From Thermosipho japonicus (GTDB taxonomy: Bacteria; Thermotogota; Thermotogae; Thermotogales; Fervidobacteriaceae), in contig NZ_JACHEX010000002.1 in assembly GCF_014201655.1 (NCBI RefSeq), forward strand, positions 332,793 through 385,998: a stretch of DNA of 53,206 nt, given 5' to 3'. Below, one piece after another: positions 16,148 to 25,605 of the stretch (positions are counted from its first letter, which is position 1; each line of letters begins with the position of its first letter). A model generated the notes under the pieces. It worked only from the letters and a program-made list of their open reading frames with translations, did not search any database and was not told where the DNA came from. The translations under genes were made by a program, and so were the position numbers.

Positions 16148-17000
16148 AATCTAGTATTAAAGCTGCAATCCCAACCAAATCAGGCCCCGTATGAGCTGAA
16201 AGCACTGTTGAAACGTCAGATTCAAAAGCTCTAACACAATTTTCGATGTTTTTAATTTTTTCAAGTAAACTTTCTTTTACTCGCCTTACACTTTCACTAT
16301 TACCAGTTGTAGCAACTATCGAAATAAATTTTTTGTTTGAAACAAATTTTAAAAATTCTTCGTACATTGCATTAATAGACTTTTTGAAACCATGAGCCTT
16401 TGTAACCGTATAATATTCTCCTTCTTTATTTACAGATATAACTGGCTTCATTTTTAAAAACTCTCCAAGCATTGCTCTTACTTTACCTATTCGCCCACCT
16501 CTTGCAAGATATTTAAGAGTTGGAATAACATAAAAAACTTTTGATTTTTCAATATCTTCTTTTGATTTTTCTACAACCTCATCAAATGAGCTACCAGATT
16601 TTATGTATTCAATGCATCTTCTCACAATAAGGCTAGAACCTACAGAAATATTAAGTGTATCTATGTTTACTATTTTTACATCATTAAATTTTTCCATTAG
16701 CTCTTGGCTAATCAATCTAAAAAGATTAAATGTACCACTTAAATTGCTAGAAATGTTAAAAGTTATTATTTTTTTATATCCTTCTTTTATAAAATCAAGC
16801 ATAGCTTGTCTTATAGATTCTGGATTAGGAAGTGAAGTTTTTACTTCTCCATCTAAGTTCTCAAACAAATATTCTTCATCAATTTCTCCATCGCTATATT
16901 CTTTTCCATTTACAAATATTCTTAATGGAACCACTTTTAAGGTATAATCAACATTTCCCACATCACATCCAGAATCAACTACAATCCCTATTTTTTCCAT
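16146..17000 (-). CDS. DegV family fatty-acid-binding protein
   Basis: Family that binds long-chain fatty acids and, as FakB, presents them to a fatty acid kinase. Motifs: IGIVVDSGCDV, VVPLRIFVNGKEYSDGEID (start), TSLPNPESI, FNISSNLSGTF with the lipid-contacting Ser, YLARGGRIGK and HTGPDLVG. The ATG at 17000 gives the usual MEKIGIVVDS start and has GGTGA upstream; an ATG at 17027 overlaps the preceding stop (ATGA) and is possible. Length 284 residues is normal. Confidence 0.9.
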   Translation of the reverse strand: MEKIGIVVDSGCDVGNVDYTLKVVPLRIFVNGKEYSDGEIDEEYLFENLDGEVKTSLPNPESIRQAMLDFIKEGYKKIITFNISSNLSGTFNLFRLISQELMEKFNDVKIVNIDTLNISVGSSLIVRRCIEYIKSGSSFDEVVEKSKEDIEKSKVFYVIPTLKYLARGGRIGKVRAMLGEFLKMKPVISVNKEGEYYTVTKAHGFKKSINAMYEEFLKFVSNKKFISIVATTGNSESVRRVKESLLEKIKNIENCVRAFESDVSTVLSAHTGPDLVGIAALILD

Positions 17001-17023
17001 AAAATTCACCAACTTTCTATTTT

Positions 17024-17575
17024 TCATACATTAGAAAAAGATTCATACACAACCGATGAAATCGCCCTATGATACTTATAGCTCACATTACAACCTTTAA
17101 TAATCTTTCCTTTAATAACATTTACTATCCTAAACTCTGATTGATCAGGTGGAAGATTACTATTTAATATATCATTCCCCAGCCTATGAAAATGTTTTAA
17201 AGTCTTTTCATTCCATTCTCTCATATCAGGTAGTATGTAATAATAAAAGACTTTATTTCTATGTTTTACATGAAAATGAGTATTCAAGTATATCCTTACC
17301 TTTCTATTACCAATATCAAATGTTTTATAAAATACTCTTTTTGTCGGATTTATAAAATTAAAAAATTTCGTTTTGCAAATAATTTTTTTAAAAATTTCAA
17401 ATAAGTCCTCAAATTCTTCATCAAGAATGTATCTTGCAAGTTCCTCATCTTTTGTTGTAAGATAAATGTTTATCACGTCAAAAAAGTTCTTATATTGCTC
17501 TTCATACTTAAATTCAATAGGTTTGAGCCTTGTAATAATTCTTGCAACATTTTCCGCACATAAAAGTTCTTCCAT
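17024..17575 (-). CDS. Uncharacterised protein
   Basis: Not recognised. 183 residues, no signal peptide or membrane segment. The N-terminal half is acidic and helical (ELARYILDEEFEDLFEIFKK); the C-terminal half is basic and aromatic with THFHVKHRNK, YYYILPDMREWN and a His/Tyr/Arg-rich tail. Three Cys do not form a motif. GGGGGGG forms the SD. It shares an ATGA junction with a possible DegV gene start, so the two are co-transcribed. A perfect palindrome lies in its promoter region. Confidence 0.75.
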   Translation of the reverse strand: MEELLCAENVARIITRLKPIEFKYEEQYKNFFDVINIYLTTKDEELARYILDEEFEDLFEIFKKIICKTKFFNFINPTKRVFYKTFDIGNRKVRIYLNTHFHVKHRNKVFYYYILPDMREWNEKTLKHFHRLGNDILNSNLPPDQSEFRIVNVIKGKIIKGCNVSYKYHRAISSVVYESFSNV

Positions 17576-17593
17576 TTATACCCCCCCTATTAT

Positions 17594-17608
17594 ATGTAAC
17601 TGTTACAT
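17594..17608 (-). promoter_or_regulatory. Palindromic operator candidate
   Basis: ATGTAAC-T-GTTACAT, a perfect inverted repeat with 7-bp arms, immediately upstream of a TATAAT (minus strand) and 20 bp before the start of the unknown gene. Such TGTAAC/GTTACA palindromes are typical repressor sites; no regulator gene is next to it. Confidence 0.5.
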
Positions 17609-17684
17609 TAAATTATAACAACAAAAAGCAAAAACAACAATGATTTAATTTTTTTGTACCTTTTTGTTAACAAGAAAGAAAAAA

Positions 17685-20600
17685 TTACTTGACTAATTTT
17701 ATATCTTTATATACTTCAAATCCTCCACAAATCTCGGAATATTCGCACTTATGATTCCTCCCTATACATGTTTTTTCTTTACCTTTAGCAACTTCAAAAT
17801 TATTCTTTACTAAATAATTTAAAAATGGTTCAAATTTTCTTTCTACAAAAATTGGTTTAAACTCGCCTGAAAGAATCTCATCCAATATACTTTCCATCCA
17901 CTCTTTAAAAAAGCTATAGTCTACTTTATCAAAGCCAAGCGCCTTACCTTTTCTTTTAACATACAAACTATTACCCTCTCTCTTTAAAAAGTAAGATTTT
18001 TTATCTTCTATTCCTAAAAATATTAGATAAGTATCAAAATCTTCTTCGTTTTTTTCTCTTATTACATAATCATACAATAGCAATTGTTCAACTAATTTAG
18101 AATTACTAGCTTTAGTTTTATAATCAACTATCGCATAAGCTTTTTTGTCAATTTTTCCCATATTATCAGTAACTTCAGCGATTTTTTTACCAACAAAATT
18201 TGTATAATTATTATCAAGTTCATCTATTCTATCAATCCTTGCTTCAAATTCTACATTTCTATTAAACAAACTATTGACCTTAAACACCTCTTCCAAAGAC
18301 TTTGGCACTTTAATTTCTAAAAATTCTCTTCCAATCTTTAGATAACTTTCGCTGAAGAGTTTTTCGATAAATTCTTCCAATTTTTTAGTAAATTCTTCTA
18401 CCTTTATTTCTCTGGGGATTTTATACCTATCAAATTCTTCTTTATAAATTTCATCATATGCCTCTTCTACATAATTTTTTATCCTTTCTTTATTATATGA
18501 AATTTCTTTTTCAAAGTAATTTTTCAGCACCCTATGATACAATATTCCTTTATAAAGACTCGATTTATCTTGGTTATAATACCTTATACCAGCAACATGT
18601 TTAAAATAATAATATAATGGACAACTTACATAATCTGAAATTCTACTATGACTTAACCTTTTTACCTCCACATCACTTTTAAATTCTTCGTTTAATATCA
18701 ATTTATTTTCCCCAAAATATGCCTCATATATCCTTTTATCTTCTTCAGAAAAGATCATCTCTGGATCAAGCAAAATATAGCTTTCATCACTTTCTTCTTT
18801 AATTTTTCCAAACTCTGCTGCGTATATAGATGGAACAACAGGATCACCTGAGAGTGTAGCTTTAGGATACGAAATATAGTTATGTGAAGAAAATATAAGT
18901 GAAAGTACAAAATTTCGCCTTTCTACTTCTTCATTAAAAGATTTCAACTTGTTTGGATCTGAAAGTGTTTGCAAGATAAGTGGATTAACATTAAAGCTAG
19001 GATAAACACCATCCACCGCATTTACAAAGAATTTGTATTCTTTTTCCACAAATCGTGCAATTTGAACATCCACTATATCAACTGCATTTTCTTTTCTTGG
19101 AGAAAGTCTGTAATTTTCAGCATTTACAATACTTGTTAAAATCTTAAACATATTCCTCCAAGAGGTTTTTCCCATGTTATACTGCAAGAGGTTATCTATA
19201 ACTTCAGAAAATTTGTACAGGGCACTAATTTCCTCTTGAATTATGTTTATATATTCATCGTTATTAAAAATCTCAAACTTATCTAAGAATTTTTCTTTAA
19301 TAAATTTTTTAAGAAAGACAAAAAAATCATCCTTTATATTTTTATCTATCTCTTCAAACAAACCAAATACATTTTCCAATACCTTTGAAAACTTTAAATA
19401 CTCTTCTTTCTTTTCTTCTACTTGCTGCATTACATCTTCATCTTCAACATTTTCTAGTTCTTTAATTCTTTCATTTATTTTTTCTATTATACTTTTTGAA
19501 AAATCTCCTTCTTCAATAGAAAATTCCTTAAACAATGATTCAATTTGATCCATCGTAAGCCCTAATGTATCTATAAAAGGTGTTTCTAAAGTTGCAAAGA
19601 TATTTTCTAAATCATACCCAAAATATTTTGTCTTAAAAGGTTGAAGAATCATCTTAACTACTTTACTCTCTGAAAGTTTTACACTCATTGAAAGATTAAA
19701 CGGAACTTTCATTTCATCTAATTTTTCTGCAATTTGTTTTGCTATTTGAATATTAGGAGCAACTATAGCAATATCGGAAGGATTTACCCCAGAAAGGATC
19801 AGTTTTTTCACTTTTCCACTAACATTAACAATTTCACTTATAACATTCTTGTATCCAATAATTACTGTTTTCTCCTTTAAATTTAATTTTTCTGTTTTTG
19901 ACTCTTCAATCTCAAATCCACTTTCGACTAAAAATTCATATATCATATCAAGTTGACTAAAAGCTCTATCATCTATCTTTCTCCATACATAAAAATAAAC
20001 ATCTTCAAAATGATTAAACATTTCTTTTAAAACCTGTCTCAAAATAGGTGTTATATCAAAAAAGCCACTTACAACAAGTGTTTTTCTCTTTGATTCAACA
20101 TACTTTGCATTTTCAACGTACCATTTATATGAAGTAATTGAGTCATATACTATCTCACTCTTTTGAAGTGTTAAACTTATGTCCTTTAACAACTCATTAA
20201 TAAGCCTTGAAACGTTACTTTCATTATTTAAAAGTTCACTAATTTCCATATAATAGGGCGGTAATTTTTCAAAACTTGAGTTTCGCATTTCCCATGCCTT
20301 TTCAAACAAATCAAGAATGTATTCTAAAATTCCCTTTGACTTTGAAACAATTTTTATAAACTCTCTGTAACTATCATCATCAATGGCTGAATTTTCATAC
20401 TCTTCTATCTTCTGTGCTATAAAAGCCTTAAAAAAATCCCTATCAAAGAATACCGCGTCTATATTATTTCTAAGAAGAGTTTCTACAACGTACTGATTTA
20501 TAACCCTAAAAGCATCTCTGTTAATTGCCTTACCAAATTTCTGAGAAAATTTATCTGATATCTGTCTAACATAATATCCGGTGGGACCAATGAACAAAAA

Positions 20601-20687
20601 TGAAAATGGATCATAATAATTTAGCATTTCATTAGCCATATAATCAAAATGACCTTTATCTATATCGACAACTATGGCCTTTTTCAT
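17685..20687 (-). CDS. addB: AddB-type nuclease/helicase-like subunit
   Basis: Second subunit of an AddAB (RexAB) double-strand-break resection enzyme. The N-terminal part is helicase-like (FLFIGPTGYYV instead of a full Walker A). The C-terminal third is a RecB-family nuclease: LSHSRISDYVSCPLYYYF, YKGILYHRVL, FEARIDRIDE and AIVDYKTK (Asp, then Asp-Tyr-Lys). A final cysteine set (CIGRNHKCEYSEIC) with the earlier Cys in SCPLYYY matches the 4Fe-4S staple of AddB. The ATG at 20687 has AAGGTGA upstream and overlaps the addA stop (ATGA). 1000 residues fits. Confidence 0.88.
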   Translation of the reverse strand: MKKAIVVDIDKGHFDYMANEMLNYYDPFSFLFIGPTGYYVRQISDKFSQKFGKAINRDAFRVINQYVVETLLRNNIDAVFFDRDFFKAFIAQKIEEYENSAIDDDSYREFIKIVSKSKGILEYILDLFEKAWEMRNSSFEKLPPYYMEISELLNNESNVSRLINELLKDISLTLQKSEIVYDSITSYKWYVENAKYVESKRKTLVVSGFFDITPILRQVLKEMFNHFEDVYFYVWRKIDDRAFSQLDMIYEFLVESGFEIEESKTEKLNLKEKTVIIGYKNVISEIVNVSGKVKKLILSGVNPSDIAIVAPNIQIAKQIAEKLDEMKVPFNLSMSVKLSESKVVKMILQPFKTKYFGYDLENIFATLETPFIDTLGLTMDQIESLFKEFSIEEGDFSKSIIEKINERIKELENVEDEDVMQQVEEKKEEYLKFSKVLENVFGLFEEIDKNIKDDFFVFLKKFIKEKFLDKFEIFNNDEYINIIQEEISALYKFSEVIDNLLQYNMGKTSWRNMFKILTSIVNAENYRLSPRKENAVDIVDVQIARFVEKEYKFFVNAVDGVYPSFNVNPLILQTLSDPNKLKSFNEEVERRNFVLSLIFSSHNYISYPKATLSGDPVVPSIYAAEFGKIKEESDESYILLDPEMIFSEEDKRIYEAYFGENKLILNEEFKSDVEVKRLSHSRISDYVSCPLYYYFKHVAGIRYYNQDKSSLYKGILYHRVLKNYFEKEISYNKERIKNYVEEAYDEIYKEEFDRYKIPREIKVEEFTKKLEEFIEKLFSESYLKIGREFLEIKVPKSLEEVFKVNSLFNRNVEFEARIDRIDELDNNYTNFVGKKIAEVTDNMGKIDKKAYAIVDYKTKASNSKLVEQLLLYDYVIREKNEEDFDTYLIFLGIEDKKSYFLKREGNSLYVKRKGKALGFDKVDYSFFKEWMESILDEILSGEFKPIFVERKFEPFLNYLVKNNFEVAKGKEKTCIGRNHKCEYSEICGGFEVYKDIKLVK

Positions 20688-23600
20688 GCTTTCACCTTCT
20701 TGCAAGATTCAAAATTTTCAATTGCAGCTTTTATTTTTTCTTCAAAATTTTCTTCTAAGATAACTTCTATAAATTCTCCTGTTTTTGTAGAAATAATATA
20801 TCCCTTTTCTGGAACACCAAAATCTTTTAAAAGATACATATAAAACTTTATTTGAAATTTGTATTTTTCAATATTTTTTGAGTTTTTAAAGTCAACATTC
20901 TTAAAATCAAGAACATATATCTTATTAGCTTTAAATAAGACCTTATCAGGAATTCCAAAAAGCATGTATCTTCTATCATTTACAAAAAATGGCTTTACAA
21001 TTCTCCACTCAGATATAATATTTGCTCCCTCAAAAAGTGATTCCAACTTATCTGAAATTTTCACTTTTAAAATCTTTTCCTCTTCAAGGTATCTTAATTG
21101 AGAAATAGTATTTACAGAAGAAAGTTTTCTGTGTATATCTGAACCTTCAGAAGTTTTTTCATCAAATAAAAGTAAAATATCTTCTTCTTTCGCCTCTTTC
21201 TCATTTCCAAGATATCCATACAAAGTAGTCGGTGAAATATAAGATTTATACGACAGTCCGTTTAAATCTTTAAGATGCAATTGTGGTATATCCTTCTTTT
21301 CAAATACTTGCTTTGTACTTTCTTCATCAAATTTTATATCTTTTTCAACGTCAATTTCTACTTCCTCAAAATCACCAATTAACCCCTTTAATTCTTCTTT
21401 TTCCTGATCTGAAAGTTTCAGATAATTTGCCAAGGTATCATCTTTAGAATCCTTAAATATAATTGGTATAAACATTTCAGAGGCTCTTGTAATAGCAACA
21501 TACAGCTTTCTCCTATCTTCTGTTTTGTCGTATACTCCATCTTTGTAAAATTCCTTTATCGCCTCAAATATTCTTTCATCATCCTTTGTTTCTTTCTTTA
21601 AATCATCAAAAAATTTTCTTAAAATGTAATATGTCGTTTCTCTTTCCTTTGAAAACATTACATTTCTATTAGATTTTGTCTCTTCTGAATAAAGATCTCC
21701 TAAAATCACTATCTTAAATTCAAGACCCTTTGATGCATGTATTGTCATAAGTTTTACACTATCTGAATTTTCATCTTCCGTTGCTGCTTCAGATTCATTC
21801 TCCATAGAAAGTTTTTCAATTAACTTTACAAGTTGTGAAAAAGATTCTGCCATCTGATCAATTGCAGATGCATCTAAAATAAGCTTTTTTACATTTAATA
21901 TTGCATTTTGAAAATCTTCAAAATAGACGAGTTTTTCAAAGTAATTTAGCTCTCTTACAAGCCCTTTTAAAACTTCAGCAGGTCTAATAAAGTATTTAAG
22001 TTGGGAGTATTTCTCTAGCACTTCAATTGCTTTATTTACTTTTTCATCATCAAATTTAATCTTTTTAGCTGTTTGAAAAAGAGACTCATCTAAAATTCCT
22101 TCTTTTTTTAATTGAGTATTTTTTGAAATAACTTTTACATAATCTCCAAACTTTGCAAGAACCAGTGGTGAAAAGAAAAATTGTGTAAAGTAAAAATCAT
22201 TATTTGGGTTTTGTACAGCATATAAAGCATTTAAAAGCGCCTTTATTTCAAGCCTTTCAAAAAAACCTTTACTTGAAACAACGTGAAGTGGAATATTAAA
22301 TTTTTTAAAAACATTCTTGTATACCTCTTCTTGATTACTAAGAGTTGACCGAAGAATAACAAAATCTGAATACTTTATCTTTCTCTTTACATAACCATCT
22401 TTTTCTTTTACAGTCATAGTTTTACCAACAAGATTTTTTATTATATACGCTGCAACCAATGCTTCCTTTTCTCCTTTTTCTTCTTTCTTTTTACCACCAT
22501 TATTAACTAGTACATATTTTATTCTTGAATTTTTATCTTTTAAAGCTGGAACCTCCCCATCATATATTCTCATAGGAATTGATTCATCAAATTCTTTGTT
22601 ATACCAAAGTTTATTGTACAAATCTGGTGAAATAGTCTTAAATACTTCAAATTCATCTACTTCCTCATTTTTAGAATTTTTTATTATAGTCTTGCTAAAT
22701 ATCTTTTTTTCAGATATTAAGTTAAAATATTTTACTAAGACATGGTTAGATCTGAAATTTTCCTTGAGCGCAAGAACTCTTTCTCCACGCTTTTCAAATT
22801 CATTTTGAGTTTCTAAAAACACAGAGACATCTGCATTTCTAAACCTATAAATTGATTGTTTTCTATCTCCAACATAGAACAAATAATTATCTTCTCCATG
22901 AAGTTTATCAAAAAGCTCTTTTTGTAGATAATTTGTATCCTGAAATTCATCAACAATGATGTACTTAAATTTCTTTTGATATTTTTTTCTCATCTCATCT
23001 TGTTCAAGGAAATCCAATGTCTTTTCTAGAACCGCCTTAAAATCAAATTCAAAATTATCTATAGTATATCCTTCATATATTTCTTTCGAAATAAGAAGCA
23101 TGTACTTAAATACCTCAAGACTTCTTGATTTTATCTTATCAATACTAAATAATTTTTCAGGCACAGAGGCCCTCTTCATTTCAACTCTCCAATGTTTAAG
23201 CACATCTTTTAAAGTTTCCATAAATTTGTTAAGATCTTTATATTCATTTACAAACAATTTTCTTATCTCATCTTTGTATTTTTTTAAAGTTTCAAGATAA
23301 TTTTTTACCTGTTTTTTTCTTTCACTAGGTATATTGCAAGTTATACTAACTTCATCAAAATCAAATAACTGAAATACATATCTTAAAGTTAAAAAAACAG
23401 CTCTTTCAATGTATTTTTCCATCTTTGCATTGCTTATTATAGAAAAGCTTGGATCAATCTTTGCATTAATATTTTCTTCTCTTAAAATTCTTTGGCAAAA
23501 ACTATCTATTGTAGAGATTATGGCTCTTGATAAATTATTTTTCACCTTTGACCAATACTCTTTATTTTTAGACTTTGAAAATTCTTCATTGACAAGTTCC

Positions 23601-23809
23601 ACAATTCTTTCTTTCATTTCAGCTGCTGCTTTTCTTGTAAAAGTAACAACTACAATTTCATCAACTATCTCTGGATAGTTTTCTTTTTCATATTTTTTCA
23701 ATATTTCTACATAATAATTTGTTATTGTATATGTCTTTCCAGTTCCTGCTGATGCAGATATAAAATAATTCCTATTTATATCCTTTCTAATCTTTTCTAA
23801 TACAGACAT
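20684..23809 (-). CDS. addA: AddA-type helicase-nuclease
   Basis: UvrD-like superfamily 1 helicase with C-terminal nuclease. Motif I ISASAGTGKTYTITNYY, motif II IIVDEFQDTNYLQ, motif III YVGDRKQSIYRFRNAD, motif V LMTIHASKGLEFKIVILGD and motif VI LYVAITRASE. The C-terminus has a RecB-type nuclease: GSDIHRKLS, then GIPDKVLFKANKIYVLDFKN with Asp and Asp-Phe-Lys. At 1041 residues it is slightly shorter than Bacillus AddA (about 1230). It is 10 bp after galE and overlaps addB by 4 bp. Confidence 0.92.
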   Translation of the reverse strand: MSVLEKIRKDINRNYFISASAGTGKTYTITNYYVEILKKYEKENYPEIVDEIVVVTFTRKAAAEMKERIVELVNEEFSKSKNKEYWSKVKNNLSRAIISTIDSFCQRILREENINAKIDPSFSIISNAKMEKYIERAVFLTLRYVFQLFDFDEVSITCNIPSERKKQVKNYLETLKKYKDEIRKLFVNEYKDLNKFMETLKDVLKHWRVEMKRASVPEKLFSIDKIKSRSLEVFKYMLLISKEIYEGYTIDNFEFDFKAVLEKTLDFLEQDEMRKKYQKKFKYIIVDEFQDTNYLQKELFDKLHGEDNYLFYVGDRKQSIYRFRNADVSVFLETQNEFEKRGERVLALKENFRSNHVLVKYFNLISEKKIFSKTIIKNSKNEEVDEFEVFKTISPDLYNKLWYNKEFDESIPMRIYDGEVPALKDKNSRIKYVLVNNGGKKKEEKGEKEALVAAYIIKNLVGKTMTVKEKDGYVKRKIKYSDFVILRSTLSNQEEVYKNVFKKFNIPLHVVSSKGFFERLEIKALLNALYAVQNPNNDFYFTQFFFSPLVLAKFGDYVKVISKNTQLKKEGILDESLFQTAKKIKFDDEKVNKAIEVLEKYSQLKYFIRPAEVLKGLVRELNYFEKLVYFEDFQNAILNVKKLILDASAIDQMAESFSQLVKLIEKLSMENESEAATEDENSDSVKLMTIHASKGLEFKIVILGDLYSEETKSNRNVMFSKERETTYYILRKFFDDLKKETKDDERIFEAIKEFYKDGVYDKTEDRRKLYVAITRASEMFIPIIFKDSKDDTLANYLKLSDQEKEELKGLIGDFEEVEIDVEKDIKFDEESTKQVFEKKDIPQLHLKDLNGLSYKSYISPTTLYGYLGNEKEAKEEDILLLFDEKTSEGSDIHRKLSSVNTISQLRYLEEEKILKVKISDKLESLFEGANIISEWRIVKPFFVNDRRYMLFGIPDKVLFKANKIYVLDFKNVDFKNSKNIEKYKFQIKFYMYLLKDFGVPEKGYIISTKTGEFIEVILEENFEEKIKAAIENFESCKKVKA

Positions 23810-23819
23810 AAATATCGCC

Positions 23820-24794
23820 TCACTTTTTCCTCAAAATTTTATGCCAATTCCATGCAGTTTGAATAATCTTTTCAAGATCGTATTTTGGTTCCCATCCAAG
23901 TATTTTTCTTGCTTTTGTGTTGTCTGCAATAAGGTATGCTGGATCTCCCGGTCTTCTATCAACTTCTTCAACTTTAAAATCTACGTTTGTAACTTCTTTT
24001 ACTTTTTCAATAACTTCACGGACCGAGAACCCAGAACCACTTCCAAGATTAAAATAATCAGTCTTCTTTTCACTCATTAAATACTCAAGGCCTTTAATGT
24101 GTGCATCAGCCAAATCATTTACATGAACAAAATCCCTTATACAAGTTCCATCTTTTGTTTCATAGTCCGTTCCAAAAATTTTTATACTTTCTCTTACAGA
24201 AAGTGCAGCATCTAAAATTAAAGGAATCAGGTGAGTTTCTGGCTCATGAGCTTCTCCAATTTCCAATGATTCATCTGCACCTGCTGCGTTAAAATATCTA
24301 AACCTTATACTTTTTAAACCGTATGCCCTATCAAAATCATCCAAGATCTGCTCAATCATATATTTACTTTTACCATATGGATTAATTGGCGTTTTTGGAT
24401 CATCCTCTTTAATCGGTATTCTCTGAGGCATTCCATATACAGCTGCAGTAGAAGAAAAAATAAAATACTTAACATCATGCTTAAGCATTGAATTTAATAA
24501 AGTAAGAGTATTTGAAACATTGTTTTGATAATATTTATAAGGATCAACAACAGACTCTCCCACTTCGATATATGCACAAAAATGCATTACCGCATCTATT
24601 TTATACGTCTTAAATACAAGGTCCAACAAATTTTCATCTGAAATATCCCCAAGAACAAATTCTCCATACCTTGCAAAACTTTTATGCCCGTGAGAAAGAT
24701 TATCAATTACTACAACATCATATCCTCTTTCTTTTAACATCTTACACACGTGTGAACCTATGTAGCCGGCTCCACCTGCAACTAGTACCGTCAT
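23820..24794 (-). CDS. galE: UDP-glucose 4-epimerase
   Basis: NAD-dependent SDR enzyme interconverting UDP-glucose and UDP-galactose. NAD site VAGGAGYIGSH, IDNLSHGH, catalytic SSTAAVYG and Tyr-Lys in NPYGKSKYMIE, then RYFNAAGAD, all typical. 324 residues is standard. It overlaps the pseudouridine synthase gene by 4 bp and is followed closely by addA; the mixed operon gives no functional hint. Confidence 0.95.
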   Translation of the reverse strand: MTVLVAGGAGYIGSHVCKMLKERGYDVVVIDNLSHGHKSFARYGEFVLGDISDENLLDLVFKTYKIDAVMHFCAYIEVGESVVDPYKYYQNNVSNTLTLLNSMLKHDVKYFIFSSTAAVYGMPQRIPIKEDDPKTPINPYGKSKYMIEQILDDFDRAYGLKSIRFRYFNAAGADESLEIGEAHEPETHLIPLILDAALSVRESIKIFGTDYETKDGTCIRDFVHVNDLADAHIKGLEYLMSEKKTDYFNLGSGSGFSVREVIEKVKEVTNVDFKVEEVDRRPGDPAYLIADNTKARKILGWEPKYDLEKIIQTAWNWHKILRKK

Positions 24795-25534
24795 TTATTT
24801 TTCCTCCCCTTTTTTAGCTTTAAAAGTTTTTCTAAATCTTTTCCATTTAATTTCTTTAAATCTCCTTCATTTGGAACAATTGAAATAGATACAGGACCGT
24901 GAGATATCCTTTTTAGCTCAAGTACTTTGTGACCTATTGATTTAAAAAGTCTCTTTATCTCATGTTTTTTGCCTTTTATAAGCACCACTTTTATAATAGA
25001 ATAATCAAAACCTTTTTCTAAAATATCAAAATATTCAAGTCTTAAAAAATCTCCTTCATCGTATATCCCTTTCTTTAACTTCAACAAATCATTAAAATTT
25101 ACACTACCAGAAACTTTAACTATATATTCTTTTTTTACTCCATACTTTGCATTTGTAAGAATATCTATTAATTTACCATCGTTTGTTAAAATCAAAACTC
25201 CCGTCGCGTCTTTATCAAGTCTTCCTGCAGGCTTGATTGGTGTTTTTATATGCTTTATCAATTCTTTAATTGTCTTTTTCTGCTTTGGATCATACAAAGT
25301 CGTTGCATAACCTTTTGGCTTATGAAGAACGTAATATTCAAATTTCTGATTTATCTTTAATTTTTTATTATCAAGCATTACAATATCATTATCTTTTACA
25401 TCAAACCAAGGTTTGTCAACAACTTTTCCATTGACTGTCACTCTACCTGCAATTATATATTGATCCGCCTTTCTCCTTGCAAATCCACACATTTGCAAAT
25501 ACTTTTGTAATTTAATAATTTCATCTCCCTTCAA
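24791..25534 (-). CDS. rRNA pseudouridine synthase (RsuA/RluB/RluE/RluF family)
   Basis: N-terminal S4 RNA-binding domain (LQKYLQMCGFARRKADQYI, RVTVNGKVV) followed by the synthase with YVLHKPKGY, catalytic Asp in GRLDKDATGVLILTNDG, and KGKKHEIKRLF. Family start is usually M-x-L-Q-K-Y. The ATG/GTG/TTG nearest is TTG at 25534, which has no SD; a GGGAG eight bases before an ATT at 25516 hints at a rare ATT start. Exact rRNA target cannot be told. 4-bp overlap with galE. Confidence 0.9.
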   Translation of the reverse strand: MKGDEIIKLQKYLQMCGFARRKADQYIIAGRVTVNGKVVDKPWFDVKDNDIVMLDNKKLKINQKFEYYVLHKPKGYATTLYDPKQKKTIKELIKHIKTPIKPAGRLDKDATGVLILTNDGKLIDILTNAKYGVKKEYIVKVSGSVNFNDLLKLKKGIYDEGDFLRLEYFDILEKGFDYSIIKVVLIKGKKHEIKRLFKSIGHKVLELKRISHGPVSISIVPNEGDLKKLNGKDLEKLLKLKKGRKNK

Positions 25535-25556
25535 ACACTATTTTATCATTAAAGAC

Positions 25557-25584
25557 TTGAAAAAAATTAAATATACACTAAAAT
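25557..25584 (+). promoter_or_regulatory. Promoter of the DUF445 gene
   Basis: TTGAAA (25557-25562), 16 bases, TAAAAT (25579-25584), followed by GAAAGGAGG and the ATG at 25606. Confidence 0.5.
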
Positions 25585-25605
25585 TAATTTGAAAGGAGGA
25601 ATTAT

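Noticed and set aside
25493..25502. ATTTGCAAAT palindrome similar to the Zur operator half-sites
   Set aside because: It lies inside the pseudouridine synthase coding sequence, has only 10 bp and no promoter next to it.
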